DNA from: Methanobrevibacter thaueri
GTDB lineage: Archaea > Methanobacteriota > Methanobacteria > Methanobacteriales > Methanobacteriaceae
Length of the DNA stretch: 37,149 nucleotides
Direction of reading: 5' to 3'
Assembly (NCBI RefSeq): GCF_015062905.1
Contig: NZ_SUTK01000017.1
Span: 1-37,149, forward strand
The position numbers and the translations under genes are program-made. Below the pieces are notes generated by a model. The model was not told where the DNA came from, did not search any database, and worked only from the letters and a program-made list of their open reading frames with translations. Shown piece after piece: positions 23,807 to 32,437 of the stretch; the first letter of the stretch is position 1, and each line of letters starts with the position of its first letter.

Positions 23807-24165
23807 TAATTTATTTCATTTAACTTATTTTTAAAACTCTCATCATCCTTGCAGTTGCCTATTGCCTTTTTTAGGACATCTTTTTCACTATCAGTATCTC
23901 CATTTTTTTGATAGATATCAATTAGCGCTTCATAGGCTTTTTTAGAATCCGGCAAAGCAAAAATAACTTGCTTATACAACTCAATTGCTTCATCGAATTT
24001 GCCATGGTCTTTCAGATAATTTGCTTCATTCATCAAATCGGATATATTTTTGAGCTTGCCATCTTTTTTGGGTTTTATCTTACCCTCAACATTCTTCAGC
24101 TTGTCAAAAATATCTCCTGCAGTTTTTTCATCAAAGTTTTCTCCGACTTTTCTCTCTTGACTCAT
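23806..24165 (-). CDS. TPR-repeat protein
   Basis: The protein has 119 residues, charged and without a signal peptide. Residues about 45-105 form one and a half to two tetratricopeptide repeats (LMNEANYLKDHGKFDEAIEL, then YKQVIFALPDSKKAYEALID and IYQKNGDTDSEKDVLKKAI). The N-terminal 40 residues are Lys/Glu-rich. It probably acts as an adaptor. The ATG follows GGTGAT and lies 9 nt after the TauE-like gene, so they are co-transcribed. Confidence 0.82.
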   Translation of the reverse strand: MSQERKVGENFDEKTAGDIFDKLKNVEGKIKPKKDGKLKNISDLMNEANYLKDHGKFDEAIELYKQVIFALPDSKKAYEALIDIYQKNGDTDSEKDVLKKAIGNCKDDESFKNKLNEIN

Positions 24166-24174
24166 ATTATCACC

Positions 24175-24993
24175 TTACGGTAAAACTCCAAGCATCTTTA
24201 ATGCCATGTATAATACTAATATGGAAAAAATGATTTTTAACTTTTTTTGAGGCACTTTATGGGCATATTTAGCACCTAAAGATGCCATTGGAACTGAAAA
24301 GCAAGCAATTAAAACAAAGTTAATGATGCTGACATATCCTATAGAGTAAGGAAATGTGCTGACTCCCCAGCCTGAAATCATATATGACAAGAATCCTCCA
24401 ACAGCCGTCAGACTGATGAAAATGGATGATGTTCCTATGGCCTCTATCATGGAAAAGCCCAAAAGCGAAGTTAAGATAGCTATTAGGAATATCCCTCCAC
24501 CTACGCCTAAAAGTCCTGAGGAAAATCCGACCAAAAGACCGATTATTCCGGCTGTGATTAAATTAAATGGTATTCTGGCTTCTTCCCTTTCCTTGTTGAT
24601 GTTGACAATGTTATTGACTGTAATGAATAACAATAGAAGGCCAAATATTATTTCCAATATCCTTGAAGGCAAAGCTGAAGCAACAAACCCTCCAATTGCA
24701 CCTCCGATTATTCCAAAAATGCCCAATCGGATTCCCGGCTTAATGATATTGTCCATTGTTCTGGTGTGTCTGTAAGCTCCGCTGAGTGATGTCGGAATGA
24801 TTATGGCCAGACTGGTTCCAAATGATATCAGTATTGCCAAATCAGGTTCGACACCGATGTATTTTAACAAAAAGTATTGCAGAGGCACAATTAGAAATCC
24901 TCCGCCAATGCCCAGGAGCCCTGATGCAAAACCTGCACAGATACCAATCAGTATCAGCCCTATGAAATATTCAATTGGAAACATAAACATCAT
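24175..24993 (-). CDS. TauE/SafE family membrane transporter
   Basis: The protein has 272 residues and eight predicted helices in two homologous halves. Each half begins with the family's glycine motif: FASGLLGIGGGFLIVPL (about 22-38) and FSSGLLGVGGGIFLIAIL (about 156-173). These proteins export sulfite, sulfonates or related organosulfur anions. The substrate here is not determined. There is no ribosome binding site before the ATG triplets (24993, 24990, 24984), so the message may be leaderless. It lies divergent from the next gene across only 33 nt. Confidence 0.88.
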   Translation of the reverse strand: MMFMFPIEYFIGLILIGICAGFASGLLGIGGGFLIVPLQYFLLKYIGVEPDLAILISFGTSLAIIIPTSLSGAYRHTRTMDNIIKPGIRLGIFGIIGGAIGGFVASALPSRILEIIFGLLLLFITVNNIVNINKEREEARIPFNLITAGIIGLLVGFSSGLLGVGGGIFLIAILTSLLGFSMIEAIGTSSIFISLTAVGGFLSYMISGWGVSTFPYSIGYVSIINFVLIACFSVPMASLGAKYAHKVPQKKLKIIFSILVLYMALKMLGVLP

Positions 24994-25026
24994 TTATTTA
25001 AAGTATTAATACTTAAATTATTGTTA
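24994..25026. promoter_or_regulatory. Very short divergent promoter with 14-bp palindrome
   Basis: Only 33 nt separate two divergent start codons. A perfect palindrome AAGTATTAATACTT (25001-25014) sits in the centre, with TTTAAAGT as a possible TATA box for the rightward gene. Both messages would be leaderless or start inside the opposite gene. Confidence 0.5.
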
Positions 25027-26106
25027 ATGAAACTTAATAAAACTATCATAGCCGGATTAATCTTTATCGTATTTGCGGGATTAATCTTTGTAACAGATAT
25101 CTTCACTCCGATTATAAGGCCAGTTACATATTTATTTTTAATGGGATCATCAAAAGGAAAAGACATAATATTCTTTGGCCTTTTAGGTTTGTTTTTAATA
25201 TTATCACAAATAATTAAAAAAGACGTTGATTCCACCAAGTATCTGAAAATATCAATTGCATTAGGTACGGCTTTATTAGTTTTAGGCATTATGCTGGAAG
25301 TTATCTTTAGAATGCAAATGGGGATTGGGCTCAACACAGTATTCTGCTCCATGACTAACGGCATGAGTTCCACAAGCATTCTGCATACTCACCTTTTAAA
25401 GTCCATTTTAGGAGCACTTCTAACTCAAATAATGGGAGCATTTATTCAAAGCGGCATCAACACAGGAGTGGGACTATATCAATATGTTCCAAGTTTTGCA
25501 TTTCTTGTAGTTTTGCTCTTTCCAATATTGTTTGCAACCATCATACTGTCAATGCAAAAGCGCCCATGGTTTACAAACTTCCTGATGGCATTCTTTTCAA
25601 GCTGCCTGTTTATTGGAATAATAGACGGAGGGATGTTTGCAACCCCTTCATATGTCGGAATCCTGGGACTGTATCTGGTTTACAGAAACGGCTTTTACCT
25701 AAACTATATTGTAGGAAAAGTCCTAGGGGATGAAAAATTACTTGAGGACAATGAATCAATACAACCCGTATATAGAAATCGCGGATTTTCAGAAATCAGA
25801 TATCTTTTCAACCGTTTTGGAATCTACTTTTTCGTGATTTTAGTTATTTTATTAAGATTTACTGTCGCCTTTGCAGGCGCCGAACCAGACTACTACACAG
25901 TGGATATTGTAAATCCCACCGGAGAAATTGACTTGGGAAACATCAGCGTGGAGGTCATTAACCATGACACCTCATCAAATAAGACCACATACCACATTGA
26001 CCCAAGCTACAACGAAATGAAACTCATCAACGATTTGAAAGTTCCCCTGAACAATTCGTGCGAGTATTATACGGTCACATGGAATGCCTACTCCTATCTA
26101 GGATGA
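25027..26106 (+). CDS. Polytopic membrane protein of unknown function
   Basis: The protein has 359 residues from the ATG at 25027. An in-frame TTG at 25021 is less likely. Six to eight hydrophobic segments are followed by a last helix (FGIYFFVILVILLRFTVAFA) and about 75 polar residues (EPDYYTVDIVNPTGEIDLGN...) with N-x-S/T sites, probably outside the cell. I do not recognise the family. It resembles uncharacterised methanogen membrane proteins. The downstream transporter begins 1 nt after its stop, so both may work together. No ribosome binding site is seen. Confidence 0.75.
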   Translation: MKLNKTIIAGLIFIVFAGLIFVTDIFTPIIRPVTYLFLMGSSKGKDIIFFGLLGLFLILSQIIKKDVDSTKYLKISIALGTALLVLGIMLEVIFRMQMGIGLNTVFCSMTNGMSSTSILHTHLLKSILGALLTQIMGAFIQSGINTGVGLYQYVPSFAFLVVLLFPILFATIILSMQKRPWFTNFLMAFFSSCLFIGIIDGGMFATPSYVGILGLYLVYRNGFYLNYIVGKVLGDEKLLEDNESIQPVYRNRGFSEIRYLFNRFGIYFFVILVILLRFTVAFAGAEPDYYTVDIVNPTGEIDLGNISVEVINHDTSSNKTTYHIDPSYNEMKLINDLKVPLNNSCEYYTVTWNAYSYLG

Positions 26107-26107
26107 T

Positions 26108-27001
26108 ATGATGAAAAGAATCTATCTGATTTTACCTATCCTTGCGGGAATGATGTTTGGATCAAGCGGAATATTCGTTAGAACGCTGACACAAAACGGA
26201 ATTGATGCCACAACATTGCTGTTTTTAAGGTTTTCAATAGCGATAATTCCGATACTGATAGCCATTCTGGCGACTGATAGGGAACTGTTCAAAATAGATT
26301 TGAAAGACATTCCCCTATTTTTGGCATGTTCCATATGCATCATAGGACTTAATCTGTGCTATAACCAGTCCATGAATACTGTTCCACTTTCTCTGGCGGC
26401 AGTGTTATTGTCAATTGCCCCAATTTACGTATTGGTAATTGCATATTTCATATTTGGAGAAAAAATTACATCAAAAAAGTTTATATGCATGATTCTGGCC
26501 ATTTTTGGATGCGTACTGATGACAGGAATTTTGGAAAGCGATTTGGGAAATGTTCCAATGTTGGGAATCCTTTCAGGCATCGGTGCGGGACTCTTCTGGG
26601 CAATCTATCTTATGGCCTCTAAAAAGTCCATGGAAAATGGAAATCACACATTCACAATACTGTTCTATTCAATAATATTCATTACAATCGCCCTGATTCC
26701 ATTCAGTGATTTCGGTCAAATCTCAAGATTCGTTTTCATAAATCCGGTACTGACAATCATATTCCTGATTCTGCACTCCACCTTTTCGTTTGCCCTGCCT
26801 TACATACTATCAACAATCAGTTTAAATTATATGGATTCAGGAACATCATCCATATTCCTGTCTGGAGCCGAACCGTTTGCAGCCCTCATCTTTGGACTTC
26901 TGATTTATTCCGAAATTCCAACCCCGTTAATGTTTTGCGGATTCATATTAACCATTATCGCAATGATGATGTTGAGTCGAAATGACAGCAAAATACCTTG
27001 A
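26108..27001 (+). CDS. EamA-family (DMT superfamily) transporter
   Basis: The protein has 297 residues with ten predicted helices in two EamA repeats. The first starts ILAGMMFGSSGIFVRTLTQ, with the LLFLRFSIA helix and a VPLSLAAVLLSIAPIYVLV core. The second has ILSGIGAGLFWAIYLMASKK and a TSSIFLSGAEPFAALIFG core. Such carriers export metabolites or amino acids. The substrate is unknown. GGATGAT overlaps the start. ATG 26111 has slightly better spacing than 26108. It is coupled to the preceding membrane gene. Confidence 0.88.
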   Translation: MMKRIYLILPILAGMMFGSSGIFVRTLTQNGIDATTLLFLRFSIAIIPILIAILATDRELFKIDLKDIPLFLACSICIIGLNLCYNQSMNTVPLSLAAVLLSIAPIYVLVIAYFIFGEKITSKKFICMILAIFGCVLMTGILESDLGNVPMLGILSGIGAGLFWAIYLMASKKSMENGNHTFTILFYSIIFITIALIPFSDFGQISRFVFINPVLTIIFLILHSTFSFALPYILSTISLNYMDSGTSSIFLSGAEPFAALIFGLLIYSEIPTPLMFCGFILTIIAMMMLSRNDSKIP

Positions 27002-27446
27002 CAGAGAGAGGTGCATTTCAACTGTAAATGCTTCAAATCAAAAAATATAATAAATCAATACTTTTTTTGCGAATTAAAAGATTTTAAAAGCTAAAAAATA
27101 AAACAAGTATTACTAATCATGATTGACCGGAAAAGTGGAAAAAATATTGACTTACTCGGAAACAATTTTCATACAGTAATTGACAAATATTCACCAAAAC
27201 CTAATTTTACTGCCACAACATTCAGGAAAAATAAATTTTAAAATAATAAATCAAAAAGTATGAAATTAAAAGATAAAAACAATTTTATTTGCTGAAAAAA
27301 GAATTTTCAAAAAACTCGATTTTTTGGCAAAAATCCGTCCATCTTGGAAAAGAATTTCATTCAAGAAAATAATTAAAATCAATCCAAAAGACAAAAAAAA
27401 GCAAAAATTACAAAAATTTATTATATTTAAAAATAAATTTAAACAT
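27002..27446. other. AT-rich intergenic stretch before the glycosyltransferase fusion
   Basis: This gap of 445 nt has no supported gene. The downstream reading frame stays open back to 27324, but that extension is a Lys/Ile-rich string without family similarity and has no ribosome binding site. A TATA-like TTTATTATATTTAAAA (27418-27433) lies about 25 nt before the ATG at 27447, as expected for a leaderless message. Confidence 0.55.
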
Positions 27447-29342
27447 ATGATTTTCAGCATAATCATACCTGCCTATAATGAGGAGGAATACCTCCCAATT
27501 CTCTTGGAAAGTATTAAAGAACAAGATTTTGATGATTATGAAGTTATTGTAGCCGATGCTAACTCCACTGATAAAACAAGAGAGATTGCAAAGGAATATG
27601 GTTGCATTGTTGTTGATGGAGGCCTTCCTGCAGTAGGCAGAAACAGTGGTGCCAGAGTTGCTAAAGGAGAGCTTTTATTATTCTTAGATTCGGACTTGCA
27701 ACTCACAGAAGATTATCTGAGAAATGTCGTGTATGAATTTAGAATGGAAAAACTTGGAATAGCCATTACACAAATGAAACCTATGTCAAACAAGGTAGAA
27801 GATAAATTATTCCATGATTTTGCAAATTACTTTATGATCGGTGTCGAAAACATCAAACCCCATGGTGCAGGCTGTTACGGAATTATCGCCAAAAGGTCAC
27901 TGCATGAGGAATGCAACGGATTTGATGAATCATTGACTTTCGGTGAAGATACTGATTATATTGAAAGGCTGGCTAAAAAAGAACGTTTCAAAGTATTGAG
28001 AAATGCTAAAATCGGTGTTTCAACCAGAAGACTTGAAGAAGAGGGAATTACAACATTAATTCAGCAATACGGAAAAAGTACTGTCAATGACTTTTTAGGA
28101 AAAAGAACAGATGCCAGCGAACTGAATTACAATTTTGACCATGGTCATGAAAAAATCACAACTTCAAGATTATCCCGACTCGAAAAAGGTGCTGAAAGAA
28201 TAAATGAAATCAAAGAAACATATACCGGATCAATGGATAAGATCCATAGTGCAAGAACCCAAATAAAATCCCTACGTCGCAGAAGATCTAAAAAGGTAGT
28301 ATTTTATTGTGTTTGCGGAGAGGGAATGGGCCATGCAATTAGAACCGGAGTAATTGTCGACAGAATTAAGGACAAGTATGAAGTCCACATATTCTCAAGC
28401 GATAGAGCCTATGAATATCTGAATTCAAAATTCGACAATGTCCATGAAATAGGTGGATTCAACACAGTTTACATTAACAATAAAGTGGATAACCTAAAGA
28501 CCTTCGCAGAAGCACTAAAACGAAATCCTACAAATATTAAAATTGGATATGAAAACCTCTATAAAAAAGCAAGGCAGTTAAGGCCGGATGTAATCGTGAC
28601 TGACTTTGAAATATATGCCACTATGGTGGCGAAGCTAAGGGGAATCCCATTAATCAGCTTAGACAATATGCACATAATGACTCAGGCCAAAATAGACTAT
28701 CCAAAAAAATATTTGGGCGAACTGCTCAAGGCAAAGGGAGTTATTAAAACATATGTAGTTAACCCAAGAGTCCACATCATCACTAGCTTTTTCTATCCTA
28801 AGATAAAATCCGGAAAACATGCGGTGCTATATCCTCCAATCCTTCGTGAGGAAATTCGTAAATTAGAACCAAAAGAAGGAAATCATATTATCGTTTATCA
28901 AACAAGCAGGGAGAGTTTCAAACTTGTTCAAAGACTTAAATCCCTAAAAGATGAACAATTCATAGCTTACGGATTTGATAAAAATGAAACTGACGGAAAC
29001 TTAACATTTAAGAAGTTTAATGAAGATGAATTTTACGATGATTTGGCATCTTCCAAAGCCGTAGTTTGCAATGGCGGATTTACATTCATCTCAGAAGCGA
29101 TTTATCTGAAAAAACCAATCTATTCAATTCCGGCTAGTGGAAACTTTGAACAGATCTTAAATGGCTTTTATGTTCAAAAATTAGGATACGGAGAATATCA
29201 GGAAAAGTTAAGCGTCAAAAAAATAGACAATTTTTTAAAGAGACTGCCAAAATATCAAAAAAGGCTTGAAAAAGTTAAAAAGACGGACAATGAGGGAATC
29301 ATCCGTGAATTGATCTATAGAATCGAAAAATACTCAAGGTGA
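27447..29342 (+). CDS. Fused GT2 glycosyltransferase and MJ1255/VC2487-type glycosyltransferase
   Basis: The protein has 631 residues from ATG 27447. Residues 1-230 are a GT-A family 2 domain: IIIPAYNEEEYLP (5-17), VIVADANSTDKT (33-44), LDSDLQL as DxD (80-86) and FGEDTDYIERL (165-175). A basic helical linker (about 240-282) leads to a GT-B domain of the MJ1255 group, with FYCVCGEGMGHAIRTG (286-301), VIVTDFEIYA and SSKAVVCNGGFTFISEAI, which resembles the MurG/GT28 nucleotide-sugar site. Both halves appear complete, so the protein may add two sugars in one glycan pathway (pseudomurein, glycolipid or surface glycan). The acceptor is unknown. I rejected the longer start at 27324. Confidence 0.82.
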   Translation: MIFSIIIPAYNEEEYLPILLESIKEQDFDDYEVIVADANSTDKTREIAKEYGCIVVDGGLPAVGRNSGARVAKGELLLFLDSDLQLTEDYLRNVVYEFRMEKLGIAITQMKPMSNKVEDKLFHDFANYFMIGVENIKPHGAGCYGIIAKRSLHEECNGFDESLTFGEDTDYIERLAKKERFKVLRNAKIGVSTRRLEEEGITTLIQQYGKSTVNDFLGKRTDASELNYNFDHGHEKITTSRLSRLEKGAERINEIKETYTGSMDKIHSARTQIKSLRRRRSKKVVFYCVCGEGMGHAIRTGVIVDRIKDKYEVHIFSSDRAYEYLNSKFDNVHEIGGFNTVYINNKVDNLKTFAEALKRNPTNIKIGYENLYKKARQLRPDVIVTDFEIYATMVAKLRGIPLISLDNMHIMTQAKIDYPKKYLGELLKAKGVIKTYVVNPRVHIITSFFYPKIKSGKHAVLYPPILREEIRKLEPKEGNHIIVYQTSRESFKLVQRLKSLKDEQFIAYGFDKNETDGNLTFKKFNEDEFYDDLASSKAVVCNGGFTFISEAIYLKKPIYSIPASGNFEQILNGFYVQKLGYGEYQEKLSVKKIDNFLKRLPKYQKRLEKVKKTDNEGIIRELIYRIEKYSR

Positions 29343-29356
29343 GGAATATTCCTCAC
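29339..29356. terminator. 18-bp perfect palindrome at the glycosyltransferase stop
   Basis: GTGAGGAA, TA, TTCCTCAC forms a perfect hairpin that contains the TGA stop. It lies between convergent genes. Flanking T-runs are weak, so termination is plausible but not certain. Confidence 0.45.
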
Positions 29357-29369
29357 GGAGTAAAAATGT

Positions 29370-29840
29370 TTAAAGGCCACTGACATCCTTAATCTTTATA
29401 GTTCCTGAAACCTCTTTCAAAAGATTTAAATCATTGCCTATTAAAATAACATCCACATCATCATGGTTAGAAACATATTTATATACAGTCTCATTTTTAA
29501 ATTGAGATGAATAAATCTGTTCTGAAGTGGAATTTCTTAAATTGAAGGAGTTATCACCAATTAAAAATTCAGTCAGTCCTTTGTTAATGATGATTCCTGA
29601 AAAATTGCCTGAATGATTTCCATTATTCTGATAAAATTTCATTCCATCCATTTCATTTTTAATTTTGAAGTCTGACCCTTCAGGAGTATCAATTTCAAAT
29701 AATTCAAAGTCTTGAGTCTTTAAAGGAGCAGCAGATGAATCTTCAACAACACTGCCTGATGAACTTGAAAAAATTAGATATCCTCCAACAGCTATGAGAA
29801 TAACCGCAATAATGATAATCAATGAAAATTTGTTATCCAT
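29370..29840 (-). CDS. Membrane-anchored extracytoplasmic protein, unknown
   Basis: The protein has 156 residues. An N-terminal helix (SLIIIIAVILIAVGGYLIF) is followed by a Ser-rich spacer (SSSSGSVVEDSSAAP). A soluble domain of about 110 residues has several N-x-S/T sites (NHSGNFS, NSTSEQ, NETVY). This layout recurs in Methanobrevibacter proteins with no known function. GAGGATTT precedes the ATG. It follows tfb's position on the right but is read toward the glycosyltransferase. It is probably transcribed alone or with tfb (62 nt gap). Confidence 0.75.
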   Translation of the reverse strand: MDNKFSLIIIIAVILIAVGGYLIFSSSSGSVVEDSSAAPLKTQDFELFEIDTPEGSDFKIKNEMDGMKFYQNNGNHSGNFSGIIINKGLTEFLIGDNSFNLRNSTSEQIYSSQFKNETVYKYVSNHDDVDVILIGNDLNLLKEVSGTIKIKDVSGL

Positions 29841-29902
29841 TTTAAATCCTCAAAATAAAAAAAAGTGATTAATAAAGTAATTACTTCATTAATCTGGGGA
29901 AA

Positions 29903-30844
<942 letters not shown>

Positions 30845-30876
30845 GGCTCTTGTGCGTCCCCTTGCAGGAGCTTCTT

Positions 30877-31164
30877 TTACTTTTTGTGTCGTGCTTTCAT
30901 CCTCCTTCTTCTAGGTTTTTTGGATTTTGGTTTTGATACAAATAGTTTTTCACCACAATTTTTTTCAATTTTGTCCCTATCTGCTGATCTGAATAGCCTA
31001 ATAGAGACATATGGTTTTTTTGTAGGTCCAAAAACATAACTTACCTTACCAATCTTGTTTTTATTGCTATCGAATACAATTCCACCGGGTGAAGGTGTTT
31101 TGGTGGACCTCGCTATTAATTTTCCAGAGTTTGCTATATGCAAACTGTTTCCTAAAAATTTCAT
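30877..31164 (-). CDS. gar1: H/ACA ribonucleoprotein subunit Gar1
   Basis: Gar1 is part of the H/ACA guide complex that makes pseudouridine in rRNA, together with Cbf5, Nop10 and L7Ae. The protein has 95 residues: a Gar1/Naf1 beta-barrel (MKFLGNSLHIANSGKLIAR, GGIVFDSNKNKIGKVSYVFG, PYVSIRLF) and a strongly basic tail (SKPKSKKPRRRRMKARHKK) for RNA contact. The pairing of gar1 with tfb is common in archaea. No ribosome binding site is seen. A good TATA box lies at 31213-31226. Confidence 0.93.
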   Translation of the reverse strand: MKFLGNSLHIANSGKLIARSTKTPSPGGIVFDSNKNKIGKVSYVFGPTKKPYVSIRLFRSADRDKIEKNCGEKLFVSKPKSKKPRRRRMKARHKK

Positions 31165-31212
31165 AAAATCAAACTTAAAATCAAATCTGTATCATTTATA
31201 TAATTAGAAATA

Positions 31213-31226
31213 GGTTATATATAAAG
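31213..31226 (-). promoter_or_regulatory. TATA box of the gar1-tfb operon
   Basis: On the minus strand CTTTATATATAACC is close to the consensus TTTATATA. It predicts a start near 31190 and a leader of about 25 nt. Confidence 0.65.
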
Positions 31227-31274
31227 TTATCGATATATTTATATATAAATATTGATTTCTATTTAAATGTTTTT

Positions 31275-32012
31275 CTATTTGAGTCCAACTATTTCGGCCA
31301 ATGTTTTTCCACTTTCAATCGCTTTGATAATATTGGATTCCTTGACCTTGACTTCAAGTGTTGCAAGCATTGTTTTTGCAAACAGTTCCTTAGGAATAAC
31401 CACAATTCCGCTTTCATCACCAATGAAAAAATCACCAGGGTTAATGGTGGTGCCTTCCACTTCAATGCTTTCATTTAAAGTGCCCAATCCTAAGGCGGAG
31501 CCTGCATTTGGGCAAAAATTAGAAGCGAAGACTGGATAATCCATATATAAAAGTGCATCCAGGTCTCTTGCAGATCCATAAATGACAGTCGCCTTGATAC
31601 CATTATCACGAGCACAAGTTGATGCCAATTCACCCCAAATAGCCTTATCCTCTGAGCTTACTTTGAAAAAGAGTATGTCCCCTTCACTGGCGCTGTCTAT
31701 TGCAAGGGCAGATGTTCCCCAATCATCACTGGAAGTTTCTGCTGTAAAAATAGATCCGAAAACTTTTTGATTGTTGACCGGTTTGATATTTTGAATTGTA
31801 CCTGATCTTTTTGATATCCCATTATAAGCATCGGAAACCTGACATGCAGAAACATTTTCAAGCAGGGACATTAAATTAATATATTCAGAATAATTTTTGC
31901 CATTATAGGTCAAATCATCGATTGAAACACCATCTAAATCAATTTCACTAACATCAACACGTTTTCTTAAATTCTTATTTTTATTTAATATATCTTTTGG
32001 AGTTACTGACAT
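31275..32012 (-). CDS. RraA-like family protein
   Basis: The protein has 245 residues. After a 45-residue N-terminal extension the RraA/HMG-aldolase fold runs from CQVSDAYNG through VFGSIFTAETSSDDWGTSAL, EGDILFFKVSS, IWGELASTCARDNGIKATVI and YGSARDLDAL (the metal-binding Arg-Asp) to VEGTTINPGDFFIGDESGIV. Some members inhibit RNase E in bacteria, and others are 4-hydroxy-4-methyl-2-oxoglutarate aldolases. In methanogens the substrate is unknown. GGTGAATTC before the ATG fixes the start. It lies upstream of gar1-tfb but has its own promoter. Confidence 0.85.
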   Translation of the reverse strand: MSVTPKDILNKNKNLRKRVDVSEIDLDGVSIDDLTYNGKNYSEYINLMSLLENVSACQVSDAYNGISKRSGTIQNIKPVNNQKVFGSIFTAETSSDDWGTSALAIDSASEGDILFFKVSSEDKAIWGELASTCARDNGIKATVIYGSARDLDALLYMDYPVFASNFCPNAGSALGLGTLNESIEVEGTTINPGDFFIGDESGIVVIPKELFAKTMLATLEVKVKESNIIKAIESGKTLAEIVGLK

Positions 32013-32437
32013 GAATTCACCACTTGTATTAATAATTTATTCGACATGATTAAAATAGTTTCATAGATTTTATATATTAGTTTAATCTAAATATTAATTG
32101 TAGTATTGAAATAATACTTATCATTTATATACTCATAGAGTTTACATACATTATTCATTATTATTAAATATTATTAATTTATCAAAAAAGGGAGAAATTT
32201 AGTATTGGGGAAAATTAAAAGTTAAGATAAAGTTATAAAACCAAATAACCAAATTAATTAAGAAATAAATAGTAATACCTGATAGTGAATTTCTCAAAAA
32301 TGTATTAGCTCTTTTTTAGTGTATAAAAGGTCGAAAGGCAAGATTATCGTGTAATTTATGCAAGTTTCACCTAAAAATAATTTAAATTTTTAGCAATTAC
32401 ATAAATTATCCCGATTAAAAGCTTAGGAGGCTTAAAT
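32013..32437. other. Long divergent intergenic region between rraA-like gene and dnaG
   Basis: This 425-nt stretch has no credible ORF. It contains the minus-strand TATA box for the rraA-like gene (AATATATAAAATC, 32066-32078). On the plus strand TAATTTAAATTTTTA (near 32378-32392) could serve dnaG. The block 32320-32370 is slightly less AT-rich (AAAAGGTCGAAAGGC) and might be transcribed, but I cannot assign an RNA to it. Confidence 0.5.
32066..32078 (-). promoter_or_regulatory. TATA box of the RraA-like gene
   Basis: AATATATAAAATC on the minus strand is located about 55-65 nt upstream of the ATG at 32012. Confidence 0.5.

Noticed and set aside
24356..24775. 139-codon plus-strand frame inside the TauE/SafE gene
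   Set aside because: It mirrors a hydrophobic gene with two glycine motifs and lacks its own signals.
27119..27241. 40-codon ORF (MIDRKSGKNIDLLGNN...) in the gap before the glycosyltransferase
   Set aside because: No ribosome binding site, no hydrophobic or conserved motif, and a length easily reached by chance.
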